Source of the DNA: Gracilibacillus oryzae | GTDB taxonomy: Bacteria > Bacillota > Bacilli > Bacillales > Amphibacillaceae | DNA: 37,886 bases | NCBI RefSeq assembly: GCF_009498735.1 | Contig: NZ_ML762426.1 | Span: 1 to 37,886, forward strand | Direction: 5' to 3' | Part shown: positions 18,241 to 26,270 of the stretch, piece after piece | Position numbering within the stretch: position 1 is the first letter of the stretch | Layout of the letters: the number at the start of each line of letters is the position of its first letter | Made by a program: the position numbers and the translations under genes | The notes under the pieces: model-generated | The model's database searches: none | Told to the model about the DNA's origin: nothing | The model's input: only the letters and a program-made list of their open reading frames with translations

Positions 18241-18246
18241 TTTATT

Positions 18247-18272
18247 GTTTATATTTTACGATGTTCGGGTAT
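18247..18272 (+). promoter_or_regulatory. Sigma-B promoter of ytxG-ytxH
   Basis: GTTTAT (18247-18252), a 14-base spacer and GGGTAT (18267-18272). The consensus for sigma-B in Bacilli is GTTTAA-N12-15-GGGTAT, so the -10 box is perfect and the -35 box has one mismatch. It is 57 bases before the ytxG start. In B. subtilis this operon is a known general stress (sigma-B) target. Confidence 0.82.
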
Positions 18273-18328
18273 AACAAAATTATAATTATTTAAAATATTA
18301 TTAATAGTACATATTGAGGAGTGAAATT

Positions 18329-18748
18329 GTGGAAATATTGGGATATTTAGCAGCCATAATAGCAGCACTGGCATTCGCCATATTAGTGTTTTTCTTAGTG
18401 AAAGTATTAAAAGAAACGCAAAGAACAATGTCGAATGTTGCGGACACATTAGAAGGATTAGAAAAACAAATGGAGGGTATCACACTAGAAACAACAGCAC
18501 TATTAAATAAAACCAATAGACTTGCTGATGACATCAATGACAAGACAACACGTTTGAATACCCTTGTGGATGGCGTAAAGAATATTGGAGACAGTGTAAA
18601 AGAGTTTACGCAATCCATTAAAAATGTATCCCACACAGTAAACAGAGTTGCTGAAGAAAATAAGGAAAATACAGCTCAAGCGATCAAATGGAGCACAGTT
18701 GTGTTTGAAATGTTTAAAAAAAATAAAAAAAACAAATTGGAGGAATGA
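18329..18748 (+). CDS. ytxG: DUF948 general stress protein YtxG
   Basis: A 139-residue protein with one N-terminal transmembrane helix (about residues 5-27) and a long cytoplasmic coiled coil (about 30-115), ending in a Lys-rich tail. This is the DUF948 layout of YtxG. The start is GTG at 18329 with GAGGAG at 18316-18321 and 7-base spacing; TTG 18314 lies in front of that site and is rejected. ytxH begins 3 bases after its stop. It is expressed from the sigma-B promoter 57 bases upstream. Molecular function is unknown. Confidence 0.9.
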   Translation: MEILGYLAAIIAALAFAILVFFLVKVLKETQRTMSNVADTLEGLEKQMEGITLETTALLNKTNRLADDINDKTTRLNTLVDGVKNIGDSVKEFTQSIKNVSHTVNRVAEENKENTAQAIKWSTVVFEMFKKNKKNKLEE

Positions 18749-18751
18749 GAA

Positions 18752-19195
18752 ATGACACACCAACAAAATAACTATGAGGAAAATAACCAGAATATTAATA
18801 GTAAAGACTTTTTAATCGGCTCACTAATTGGAGGTATTGTAGGTGCTTCTTTAGCATTAATTTTCGCACCTAAGTCCGGGAAAGAATTACGCAGTGATAT
18901 TAACCATGGCGCTCATTATGTAAAAGACCGTGCGAATGAATGGAAAGAAGTAGCTTATGATAAAGGTAATGAATGGAAAGGTTATGCACAGGAACAGTCT
19001 AACCAATTAGGTCAAGTGGTATCTGAAAAATCTCAAAACTTAACAAACAAATTAAAAGAAACAAAAACGACTATTCAGGACAAGATGAAAGGTCAGCAAG
19101 AGCCGGAAGAAGCTGCCGAAGAAGTAGCAAGAGCTATTGACGATGCTGCAAAGGCATTTGACGAAACAGATGATGACAATGTTACTAATATCTAA
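18752..19195 (+). CDS. ytxH: YtxH family general stress protein
   Basis: A 147-residue protein. A glycine-rich hydrophobic segment at about residues 20-43 (GSLIGGIVGASLALIFAPKSG) is the YtxH family hallmark and likely inserts in the membrane. The rest is a charged amphipathic helix region with repeats of NEWK and KD-type, and an acidic C-terminus. It is co-transcribed with ytxG (3-base gap, GGAGGAATGA ribosome site). A terminator separates it from ytxJ. Confidence 0.92.
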   Translation: MTHQQNNYEENNQNINSKDFLIGSLIGGIVGASLALIFAPKSGKELRSDINHGAHYVKDRANEWKEVAYDKGNEWKGYAQEQSNQLGQVVSEKSQNLTNKLKETKTTIQDKMKGQQEPEEAAEEVARAIDDAAKAFDETDDDNVTNI

Positions 19196-19245
19196 GATAA
19201 AAAACGGTCAAAGCTAAGTCTTATCTTCATTATTCTCTTAACAGA

Positions 19246-19280
19246 AAAAAACTGCCCAGTGTCACAATAGGGCAGTTTTT
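19246..19280 (+). terminator. Terminator between ytxH and ytxJ
   Basis: AAAAACTGCCC / GGGCAGTTTTT with a 12-base loop, A-rich in front and ending in five T. The B. subtilis ytxGHJ genes are described as one operon. Here this hairpin should reduce readthrough into ytxJ, and I see no clear separate promoter for ytxJ. Confidence 0.85.
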
Positions 19281-19315
19281 CCATATATAAATCAAAGAAA
19301 GAGGTGCAGTTTCTA

Positions 19316-19633
19316 ATGATAAAGGATATAAATGATATAACAGCATTGCAGGAAATCGAAGAACAACAGAGCAAATTTTTACTTTTAAAACACAGTTTAA
19401 CATGTCCTATCAGCAGTGCAGCCAATAAAGCATATGAGAATTACGGTAAAACAACGGATAATCCTACCTATCGATTATATGTCCAAACATCACGTGAATT
19501 ATCTGCACATATTGCAAATAAATATAATATCAAACATGAATCACCACAAGTTTTAAAAATAGAAAACCAAAAAGTTACCTGGCATGCATCCCATTATGAT
19601 ATTACGGAAGAAACATTGCTGGAAAATAGCTGA
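19316..19633 (+). CDS. ytxJ: Bacillithiol-linked monothiol protein YtxJ
   Basis: A 105-residue thioredoxin-fold protein of the DUF2847/YtxJ family. The active-site-like motif is HSLTCPISS with a single Cys (Cys30), so it is a monothiol protein. The family is proposed to act in bacillithiol redox chemistry. The cis-Pro region is ESPQVLKI. The start is ATG 19316, with AAGAGGTG 9 bases upstream; the GTG at 19304 lies in the ribosome site. It is the third gene of the ytxGHJ block but sits behind a terminator. It is convergent with the FtsA-like gene, whose end is only 1 base away. Confidence 0.9.
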   Translation: MIKDINDITALQEIEEQQSKFLLLKHSLTCPISSAANKAYENYGKTTDNPTYRLYVQTSRELSAHIANKYNIKHESPQVLKIENQKVTWHASHYDITEETLLENS

Positions 19634-19634
19634 A

Positions 19635-21758
19635 TTAACTTTCAATGACTACTTTAATCTTATCGCCTTGTGTTAATGGATCAAAAAATGAGACTGGGTT
19701 TTCATTTCTGAGCATCGTCACTTTGCCTTTAGCTTTTGACAAATCAATGGAAACAAATCGAAAGATATCCTGAAAGATAAAAGGCGTGTCTTTTATCTTT
19801 TTGATTTGTAACTTATCCTGATCGTGAAGCGGATCATCTGCGTTCAGTATTTCTCCATTACGGAATACTTCCATTAACGGTTTTGTAATTTTAAGTGGCT
19901 GATCATTGTAAATAATATCAATTGATTTCTCAAAAGAGATTTGCAGTTCTGCACTTAAATTATGTAATTTAGGCTGGTTTTCATTTATAATTTCCAGCCT
20001 GTCTCCGTCTTTTAAGTAATAGTTCTCAGACACTGATTGTCCATTGACTAAAATTATTGTTTTGTATTCATCCATTACTACTTTCCGATCATCTACCCAT
20101 ATGTGAAAGGTACGGTTTTGTTCAGCAATTTGATTCACCTTGTTTATATCCATTTTCTGATCAAACTGAATCTTATCCCCATCTTTTAATAGATAATCTC
20201 CATTTGTAATTTGTTTATTATTCACAATAATGGATGGTTGCAATGTCTGCTTTTCCTGATTAACAAAAATAGTAATTGGCTTAAGATCACCGACAAATTC
20301 CGAAATTGTTATCTCAGGGCTATTCCCATCTTCTCCAGGTAACACTTGTAAAACATCCCCATTTTTAATTACCGAATCAACAGAAGCTTTTTCTCCATTA
20401 ATCAGGATATCGGGGGCTGTTCCAAAACTTCCTGGAATGGTTACACTTTTATTGTTAAAAGTAACGATATAGGCCATACCTGGACGCCCATATAATTTTT
20501 GTATCTTTATTCCCGCTGCCAGCAAAGCATCTGCCATCGTTAATTGTTTCATTTCAAATAATCGAACCATTCTCTCGTTAACTGTTACACTAATATAATG
20601 AACAGGATTTTGTTTGGCTGCAATCGCAATACCGATTGGGGTGATGAATTCAGGGCCTACTGGTATAGCTGCATTTGGTTCAAGTAACTGAATAGCATCA
20701 ACTCCACGGATTGCTACACGGTTGACAGGCAATTTTAATTTGATTGCTAGTCGCTTGGCTAGTTCAGGAGTTTGACTTCCACCTCCGACAAGCATAACAG
20801 CTTTAGGAGCATGTCCGTTTAACAGGTAAATTTCTTCAGCAATAGCTGAAGCTAAATTATCAACAGATGGTAAAACAGTCTCTATTACTTCTTCATATGT
20901 AACTTCTTGTTCAAATCCTAATATGTCCTGAACTGTTGCTTTTTTATTTAATGTGATATCTTTTTTAAATTGTTCTGCCTGGTTAAAGTCTAATAGATAA
21001 TGATCACTAATTGTCTCCGTTATTTCATCTCCGGCTAGAGGGACCATACCATAAGCTGAAACAGTTCCTTCCGATGTAATGGCAATGTCACTAGTACCTG
21101 CTCCAACATCAACTAGCGCCACATTTAATCTTCTCATCGATGGAGGCATTAAGACATGAATAGCTGCAATAGGTTCTAATGTTAAAGCCTCCAAGTGGAG
21201 ATTGGCACGGTTTAGAGCTGACAATAATGACTCAACCACAACTTTAGGCAAGAATGTCGCAATTATTTCTACCTTTGCTTCTGTTCCCTGTTGATCAATT
21301 AATGAACCAATAATTTCTTCATCAAGTGTGTAATTTAGAACGGAATACCCAACACAGTAATAATGAGAACTCTTTTCCAGATTTTCTTCTTGAGCTAATT
21401 CGTATTGAGCTTTTTGTACTGCTTCCAATTCTAAGAATAAGATATCTTCTTCATTCATCAATGGCTGCTTTTCTATATTTTTTATTGCATGGATTCTTTT
21501 TGTTTTTAAGGCTCTTCCGGCGGCTGCTACACATACTTTTTCTAATATAATCTCGTGTTTTTGTTCTAAATGAAGTTTCACCCGCTGAATGACCTTGGAA
21601 ACAGAGACGACATCATGAATTTGACCATCCAGCATGGAACGCTCATTATGTTCTACTGCATAGTAATCAATAACCTGATATTTTTCTCCTGTTTTATCTA
21701 ATAATAATCCGACAACAGATCTAGTCCCGATATCTAGTGCAAACATTTGTTCAGACAT
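19635..21758 (-). CDS. FtsA/PilM-like ATPase with tandem C-terminal repeats
   Basis: A 707-residue protein, much longer than classical FtsA (~420-440). Residues 1-~380 form an actin-like fold: phosphate-1 MFALDIGTRS near the start, phosphate-2 VALVDVGAGTSD in the middle, and the adenosine motif VMLVGGGSQTPE about residue 320. From about residue 385 there is a chain of ~50-62-residue units. Each ends in a loop with Asp in G/Q-D-x-(I/L/V), at D468, D528, D586, D648 and D699. Most have an N-(G/N/K) turn about 20 residues earlier (INGEK, VNNKQ, VNGQS, RNGEI). They look like beta-grasp (ubiquitin/ThiS/TGS-like) modules. There is no C-terminal amphipathic membrane-targeting helix as in FtsA. It is divergent from aroA. 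Similar annotated FtsA-domain proteins occur in other Bacilli; function unknown to me. Confidence 0.82.
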   Translation of the reverse strand: MSEQMFALDIGTRSVVGLLLDKTGEKYQVIDYYAVEHNERSMLDGQIHDVVSVSKVIQRVKLHLEQKHEIILEKVCVAAAGRALKTKRIHAIKNIEKQPLMNEEDILFLELEAVQKAQYELAQEENLEKSSHYYCVGYSVLNYTLDEEIIGSLIDQQGTEAKVEIIATFLPKVVVESLLSALNRANLHLEALTLEPIAAIHVLMPPSMRRLNVALVDVGAGTSDIAITSEGTVSAYGMVPLAGDEITETISDHYLLDFNQAEQFKKDITLNKKATVQDILGFEQEVTYEEVIETVLPSVDNLASAIAEEIYLLNGHAPKAVMLVGGGSQTPELAKRLAIKLKLPVNRVAIRGVDAIQLLEPNAAIPVGPEFITPIGIAIAAKQNPVHYISVTVNERMVRLFEMKQLTMADALLAAGIKIQKLYGRPGMAYIVTFNNKSVTIPGSFGTAPDILINGEKASVDSVIKNGDVLQVLPGEDGNSPEITISEFVGDLKPITIFVNQEKQTLQPSIIVNNKQITNGDYLLKDGDKIQFDQKMDINKVNQIAEQNRTFHIWVDDRKVVMDEYKTIILVNGQSVSENYYLKDGDRLEIINENQPKLHNLSAELQISFEKSIDIIYNDQPLKITKPLMEVFRNGEILNADDPLHDQDKLQIKKIKDTPFIFQDIFRFVSIDLSKAKGKVTMLRNENPVSFFDPLTQGDKIKVVIES

Positions 21759-21821
21759 AGTCGAATTCCCTCTCTCAATCTTATATATTTTTAATTTTCT
21801 ATAAAATATTGTAACTTACTG

Positions 21822-21850
21822 GTGACAAGTTGCTAAATATTAGCTATAAT
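21822..21850 (+). promoter_or_regulatory. Sigma-A promoter of aroA
   Basis: GTGACA (21822-21827) and TATAAT (21845-21850) with a 17-base spacer, a near-consensus promoter 69 bases before aroA. On the minus strand the same place reads TTGTCA (21823-21828), a good -35 for the divergent FtsA-like gene, although its -10 is weak. The two promoters would then share the same DNA. Confidence 0.72.
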
Positions 21851-21918
21851 AATTCCTAATATCATATAGAAAGTATAACACTTTTGAGAAATTTAAAATA
21901 GGAGCAGGGGGATATAAT

Positions 21919-22986
21919 ATGAGTAATGAACAATTGGATCAGCTTCGTGGTAAGCTTGACGAGATTAATTTAGAGATCTTGGACTTAATTAACAAACGTG
22001 CTGAATTGGTAAAAGAAACTGGTCAAGTGAAAGAAAAACAAGGGGCTAATCGTAGCTATGATCCTGTTAGAGAGCGTGATATGTTAAATCTAATCACGAA
22101 GCATAACAATGGACCATTTGAGAACTCTACAATTGTTCATTTGTTCAAAGAAATTTTCAAGGCAGGGCTTGAATTACAGGAGGATGATCATTCTAAAGCA
22201 TTGCTAGTATCCCGTAAGAAAAAAGCGGAAGATACTGTTATTGATATAAATGGAGATAGATTTGGTGACGGTAACCAGCATTTTATCTTTGGTCCTTGTG
22301 CAGTAGAAACTTATGAGCAAGTAGCGGAAGTTGCTGCAGCGATCAAAAAAGAAGGATTAAAATTGATTCGAGGTGGAGCGTTTAAACCGAGAACTTCACC
22401 ATATGACTTCCAGGGACTAGGTTTCGAAGGTCTGGAAATATTGAAGCGCATTGGTGAAGAATATGGATTAGCAGTAGTAAGTGAAATCGTTAATCCTGTA
22501 CATATTGAAGAAGCAATCAATTATATTGATGTGATTCAGATTGGTGCAAGAAACATGCAGAACTTCGAATTGCTTAAGGCTGCCGGTGAAACAAATAAAC
22601 CTGTATTGTTAAAACGTGGTATGTCTGCAACTATTTCAGATTTCATTAATGCTGCAGAATATATTAATTCAAAAGGAAATGGCCAAATTATCCTTTGTGA
22701 ACGTGGGATTAGAACATATGAGAAAGCAACTAGAAATACATTAGATATTACTGCAGTACCTATTTTGAAACAAGAAACGCATTTACCGGTAATGGTAGAC
22801 GTTACTCACTCTACTGGAAGAAGAGATTTATTACTTCCTGCAGCTAAAGCTGCTTTAGCAATTGGTGCAGATGGTGTGATGGCAGAAGTACACCCTGACC
22901 CAGCTGTGGCATTGTCAGATGCGGCACAACAAATGGATATTCCAACATTCCATAACTTTATGGATGAGCTTTTGAAGAGAAACTAA
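21919..22986 (+). CDS. aroA: Bifunctional chorismate mutase / DAHP synthase
   Basis: A 355-residue fusion enzyme. Residues 1-~85 are an AroQ-type chorismate mutase ([19 protein letters not shown] at the start, [13 protein letters not shown] at its end). Residues ~105-355 are a KDPG-type DAHP synthase barrel with [34 protein letters not shown] and the C-terminal [24 protein letters not shown] synthase is the first step of the aromatic pathway. The fused mutase lets chorismate or prephenate give feedback control in Bacillus. It is called AroA (or AroG) in B. subtilis. The ribosome site GGAGCAGGGGG is upstream and a terminator follows. Confidence 0.95.
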   Translation: MSNEQLDQLRGKLDEINLEILDLINKRAELVKETGQVKEKQGANRSYDPVRERDMLNLITKHNNGPFENSTIVHLFKEIFKAGLELQEDDHSKALLVSRKKKAEDTVIDINGDRFGDGNQHFIFGPCAVETYEQVAEVAAAIKKEGLKLIRGGAFKPRTSPYDFQGLGFEGLEILKRIGEEYGLAVVSEIVNPVHIEEAINYIDVIQIGARNMQNFELLKAAGETNKPVLLKRGMSATISDFINAAEYINSKGNGQIILCERGIRTYEKATRNTLDITAVPILKQETHLPVMVDVTHSTGRRDLLLPAAKAALAIGADGVMAEVHPDPAVALSDAAQQMDIPTFHNFMDELLKRN

Positions 22987-23013
22987 TTTATCCTACAATC
23001 AGATAATGATAAA

Positions 23014-23050
23014 CTGCCCCTTGCACTGTTTGCAGGGGCGTTTGTCGTCT
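23014..23050 (+). terminator. Terminator after aroA
   Basis: CTGCCCCTTGCA and TTGCAGGGGCG arms around a short loop, with one bulged base, followed by TTTGTCGTCTTC. The GC-rich base makes a stable hairpin. Confidence 0.82.
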
Positions 23051-23226
23051 TCTTTCGCATTAAATTGAAGCCGGAAACCTTAAAAAAACGGTAAACTATT
23101 AGTAATGAATGATAAGAAAGAGTGACGTATTCGCAGAAAAAAAGAGCGAATGCGAGTTTTGTTAAGCATAATTATGAAAATAATTATGAAATTTAATGTT
23201 TAAAATGTAAATTTAATGCCGATTTT

Positions 23227-23235
23227 TGTTATAAT
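23227..23235 (+). promoter_or_regulatory. Extended -10 promoter for ccpA
   Basis: TGTTATAAT is a perfect extended -10 (TG-n-TATAAT). The -35 region is weak. It gives a leader of about 95 bases. Confidence 0.6.
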
Positions 23236-23337
23236 AGTAATGATGTACATATTGATTACACTATTCGAATGAAAAATCGTAATGTATGCTGAACACAATA
23301 AACTATATGATTGAGTTAATAGATGGAGGTTTTAATA

Positions 23338-24339
23338 ATGAATATAACAATTTATGATGTCGCAAGAGAAGCAAACGTGTCAATGGCAACTGTTTCTCGT
23401 GTAGTGAACGGAAATCCAAATGTAAAACCAGCAACACGGAAAAAAGTATTAAATACGATTGAGCGTTTAGGATACCGTCCAAATGCAGTGGCAAGAGGGC
23501 TTGCAAGTAAAAAAACGACAACAGTAGGGGTTATCATTCCTGATATCTCTAGTATCTTCTTTTCAGAATTAGCTAGAGGGATTGATGATATCGCAACAAT
23601 GTACAAATACAATATTATATTAAGTAATTCTGACATGAATAAAGAAAAGGAAATACGCTTAATTAATACGATGTTCGAAAAGCAAGTAGATGGATTAATT
23701 TATATGGGAGCAACCATTACGGATGAACATGTACAGCAATTAAAAACTTCGCCAGTACCTGTTGCACTTGCAGCAACGATTGATCCGACAGAAACAATTC
23801 CATCTGTTAACATCGATTATGAGCAAGCTGCTTATGAAGCGACTTCCTACCTAATCGATAATGGGACACCACAGCCGATTTATGTAACAGGAGTAGAAGA
23901 ATCGGAAGTAAATAAAAAGAAATATCAAGGATATGTTCGAGCAATTGAAGAATCAAATGGTTCAGTAAATAATGATTATATTATTAATGTGGATTTTTCT
24001 TATGAATCAGGAATTGATGCAGCTAACCAGATTACGGAAATGGATAATTATCCTAAGGCAGTTTTTGCAGCAACAGATGAGTTAGCATTAGGTGTCATTC
24101 ATGGATTGCAAGACAAAGGAATTAAAGTTCCGGAAGATGTGGAAGTGTTCGGCTTCGATAACACAAGGTTAGCGACAATGGTACGTCCAACCCTATCAAC
24201 TGTTGTACAGCCGATGTATGATATAGGGGCTGTTGCGATGCGTCTTTTGACTAAGTTTATGAATAAAGAAAATGTTGAAGAGAAAAATGTCGTATTACCA
24301 CATCAAATTGTCAAAAGAAACTCAACAAAAGAGAAATAA
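23338..24339 (+). CDS. ccpA: Catabolite control protein A
   Basis: A 333-residue LacI-family regulator, the master of carbon catabolite control in Firmicutes. It binds cre sites together with HPr-Ser46-P. The N-terminus has the LacI HTH ([21 protein letters not shown], residues 3-23) and the hinge helix ([11 protein letters not shown]). A periplasmic-binding-like core follows to about residue 325. The sequence and the aroA-ccpA-motPS context identify it as CcpA rather than another LacI paralogue. The start is ATG 23338 with GGAGGT 7 bases upstream. It probably controls the nearby acu genes, which carry a cre-like site. Confidence 0.96.
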   Translation: MNITIYDVAREANVSMATVSRVVNGNPNVKPATRKKVLNTIERLGYRPNAVARGLASKKTTTVGVIIPDISSIFFSELARGIDDIATMYKYNIILSNSDMNKEKEIRLINTMFEKQVDGLIYMGATITDEHVQQLKTSPVPVALAATIDPTETIPSVNIDYEQAAYEATSYLIDNGTPQPIYVTGVEESEVNKKKYQGYVRAIEESNGSVNNDYIINVDFSYESGIDAANQITEMDNYPKAVFAATDELALGVIHGLQDKGIKVPEDVEVFGFDNTRLATMVRPTLSTVVQPMYDIGAVAMRLLTKFMNKENVEEKNVVLPHQIVKRNSTKEK

Positions 24340-24348
24340 TGCCGATAA
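24322..24348 (+). promoter_or_regulatory. Candidate sigma-D promoter for motPS
   Basis: TCAA (24322-24325), a 15-base spacer and GCCGATAA (24341-24348). The sigma-D consensus is TAAA-N15-GCCGATAT, so the -10 box matches 7 of 8 and the -35 box 3 of 4. The promoter overlaps the ccpA stop codon. Sigma-D drives motility genes, which suits motPS. Confidence 0.55.
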
Positions 24349-24364
24349 TGTAGATATAGGGTGT

Positions 24365-24394
24365 TTATACTATATAAATTGAAAAATAGTATAA
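24365..24394 (+). repeat. Inverted repeat in the motPS leader
   Basis: TTATACTAT (24365-24373) and ATAGTATAA (24386-24394) form a perfect 9-bp stem with a 12-base loop, followed by no T tract. It lies just after the candidate sigma-D start point. It could be a weak ccpA terminator, an operator, or an RNA leader structure. Confidence 0.5.
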
Positions 24395-24485
24395 GTAGAG
24401 CTCGGAATACCATTGTATAATTGGTGGTAATTCAAGCTTTACTAGCCTATATTAATGCTTTTCATACATTAGGGAGAGAGAACAA

Positions 24486-25307
24486 ATGAAGAAGAGAGAT
24501 ATTTTTACTCCGATCGGTATTACAGTTGGGTTCATTATGGTCATGTTTGGGATCATTTCCAGTGGTGGTATGGGTGGATTTACTGGTTTTATGGACTTTG
24601 CGTCTATCTTAATCGTTTTAGGTGGTCTAGTTGCAGCAATACTCGTAAACTTCAATCTGGAGCAAATAAAATCATTGAAAAATGTTTTTATGGAAGCTTT
24701 TAATAAAAATGACCATGACTTACCTAACTTGATTGCACTTTTCGAAAGGTTATCAGACAGAGCAAGACGGGAAGGGCTGTTAGCTTTAGAGAATGAACTA
24801 GAGGAAGTAGATGACCCATTTATCAAAAAAGGGATCTTGCTTGCGATTGACGGAATCGAACCTGAAGTAATCAATGATATTATGAATGCTGAAATCGAAG
24901 CAATGGAAGAAAGACATTATCATGGCAGGCAGATTTTGGACAAAGCTGGAGAATATGCACCTGCATGGGGGATGATTGGAACATTAATTGGTTTAATATT
25001 AATGCTTCGGAATCTTCAGGATCCTGCATCACTTGGACCGAGTATGGCAGTGGCTCTGTTAACCACTTTTTATGGCTCTCTTTTGTCAAACCTTGTCTTC
25101 ATCCCTATGGCGGGAAAGCTAGAATCTAAGACAAGCCAAGAAGTATTCATCAAGCAAGTGATTATTGAGGGAGTTATCGGGGTACAATCAGGGCAAAATC
25201 CACGAATACTAAAAGAAAAACTTAGTGCATTTTTATCTGAAAAGGTGAAAACAAAACAAAGTGATGAACAAGAGGAAGTTGTGGAGGAAGCTTTGAATGA
25301 GGCGTAA
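24486..25307 (+). CDS. motP: Flagellar motor stator protein MotP
   Basis: A 273-residue MotA-family stator subunit with four transmembrane segments (about 7-28, 37-55, 155-175, 185-207) and a large cytoplasmic loop that touches the rotor. It pairs with MotS to form an Na+-driven channel; MotPS is the sodium-type stator of Bacillus, useful at high pH or salt. The identification as MotP rather than proton-type MotA rests on its place after ccpA and its partner. motS overlaps its 3' end by 11 bases. The ribosome site is GGGAGAGAG before ATG 24486. Confidence 0.93.
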   Translation: MKKRDIFTPIGITVGFIMVMFGIISSGGMGGFTGFMDFASILIVLGGLVAAILVNFNLEQIKSLKNVFMEAFNKNDHDLPNLIALFERLSDRARREGLLALENELEEVDDPFIKKGILLAIDGIEPEVINDIMNAEIEAMEERHYHGRQILDKAGEYAPAWGMIGTLIGLILMLRNLQDPASLGPSMAVALLTTFYGSLLSNLVFIPMAGKLESKTSQEVFIKQVIIEGVIGVQSGQNPRILKEKLSAFLSEKVKTKQSDEQEEVVEEALNEA

Positions 25308-26100
25308 AGTGAAAAAACAACGTCCACAGCCTAAAGGAGCACCAAAATGGATGGTAACATATTCCGATATGATTACACTTGTCCTCGTTTTCTTTATTCT
25401 CCTCTTTACAATGTCACAAATAGATGCAGAGAAATTTAAAGAAGTTGCACTTTCTCTGCGCAGTAACAGTATTTTCGATTCAATGCCTGCTATTATGGAA
25501 GAACAAACAATAGTTGATGATAGTTCGACAGATATCACAGACATACAGCAAGGTAATAATCAAAATGATACGCAAAATATTATGGAAGACAACAATCTCG
25601 ATAGTGTACCGGATAAAAATGATACAATCCGGGAAGATAAAGAAACACTAGATGAGTTATTAGCGGAAGTCGAATCTTATTTAGATAAAAATGAATTGAA
25701 CAATGTGATCTCTGCAACAAGAACAGACCAAGGTGTAGTACTGGTATTACAAGAAAATGTTCTATTTGAATCTGGGGAAGCCGAAGTTTTGGATCCGGCC
25801 AAGCCTTTCCTTGATAAAGTTAGTACATTAATATCCAATATTTCTAATCAAGTAAGAGTAGAAGGCCATACAGACAATCGACCAATTTCCAACTACCGCT
25901 TTCCATCTAATTGGGAGTTATCGGCAGCAAGAGCCAGCAGTGTCATTCGTTATATGTTAGCAACTAATGACTTTGATGAATCACGATTTATTGCAACAGG
26001 ATTTGGTGACACAAGACCGGTTGCACCGAATACTTCAGCGGAAAATTGGAGTAAGAACAGAAGAGTAGAGATTGTGATTTTAGAACAAGAAGAAATATAA
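25297..26100 (+). CDS. motS: Flagellar motor stator protein MotS
   Basis: A 267-residue MotB-family subunit. One transmembrane helix (about 20-42) carries the ion-binding Asp24 in TYSDMITLVLVFFILLF. Tyr22 and the residues around it fit the sodium type, but this is not decisive. After an acidic Asn/Asp-rich linker, an OmpA-like peptidoglycan-binding domain (about 145-265) has VEGHTDNRP and LSAARASSV. The start overlaps motP, so the two are translationally coupled. A strong terminator follows the stop codon. Confidence 0.94.
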   Translation: MRRKVKKQRPQPKGAPKWMVTYSDMITLVLVFFILLFTMSQIDAEKFKEVALSLRSNSIFDSMPAIMEEQTIVDDSSTDITDIQQGNNQNDTQNIMEDNNLDSVPDKNDTIREDKETLDELLAEVESYLDKNELNNVISATRTDQGVVLVLQENVLFESGEAEVLDPAKPFLDKVSTLISNISNQVRVEGHTDNRPISNYRFPSNWELSAARASSVIRYMLATNDFDESRFIATGFGDTRPVAPNTSAENWSKNRRVEIVILEQEEI

Positions 26101-26133
26101 GTGCTGATTCTTTTAAGATTCAGCACTTTTTTT
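26099..26133 (+). terminator. Terminator after motS
   Basis: AAGTGCTGATTCTT and AAGATTCAGCACTT (26099-26112 and 26115-26128) pair with one mismatch, followed by TTTTTTT-like sequence. It is a strong intrinsic terminator that begins inside the motS stop codon. Confidence 0.92.
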
Positions 26134-26270
26134 CGTTTTATCACAGCGCTAACCGTCTGTAATACCCCCACTAATCAAAGTCTCACTTTATGTAACAAGC
26201 TATTCGATAGCCAATCATCTTCCTCACGGTGTTACTTTTAAGGTTATTTTTCACTGTAAAGCCTGAGTTA

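Larger units (their letters stand above)
22987..23337 (+). other. aroA-ccpA intergenic region
   Basis: 351 bases without a gene. It holds the aroA terminator, an AT-rich stretch with a repeated TAATTATGAAA-like word (around 23168-23192), and the ccpA promoter. No open frame with a ribosome site was found. No cre-like box was seen. Confidence 0.6.

Noticed and set aside
24411-24421. TATAAT as a sigma-A promoter for motPS
   Set aside because: No acceptable -35 at 16-18 bases and no extended -10 spacing; kept only as an alternative.
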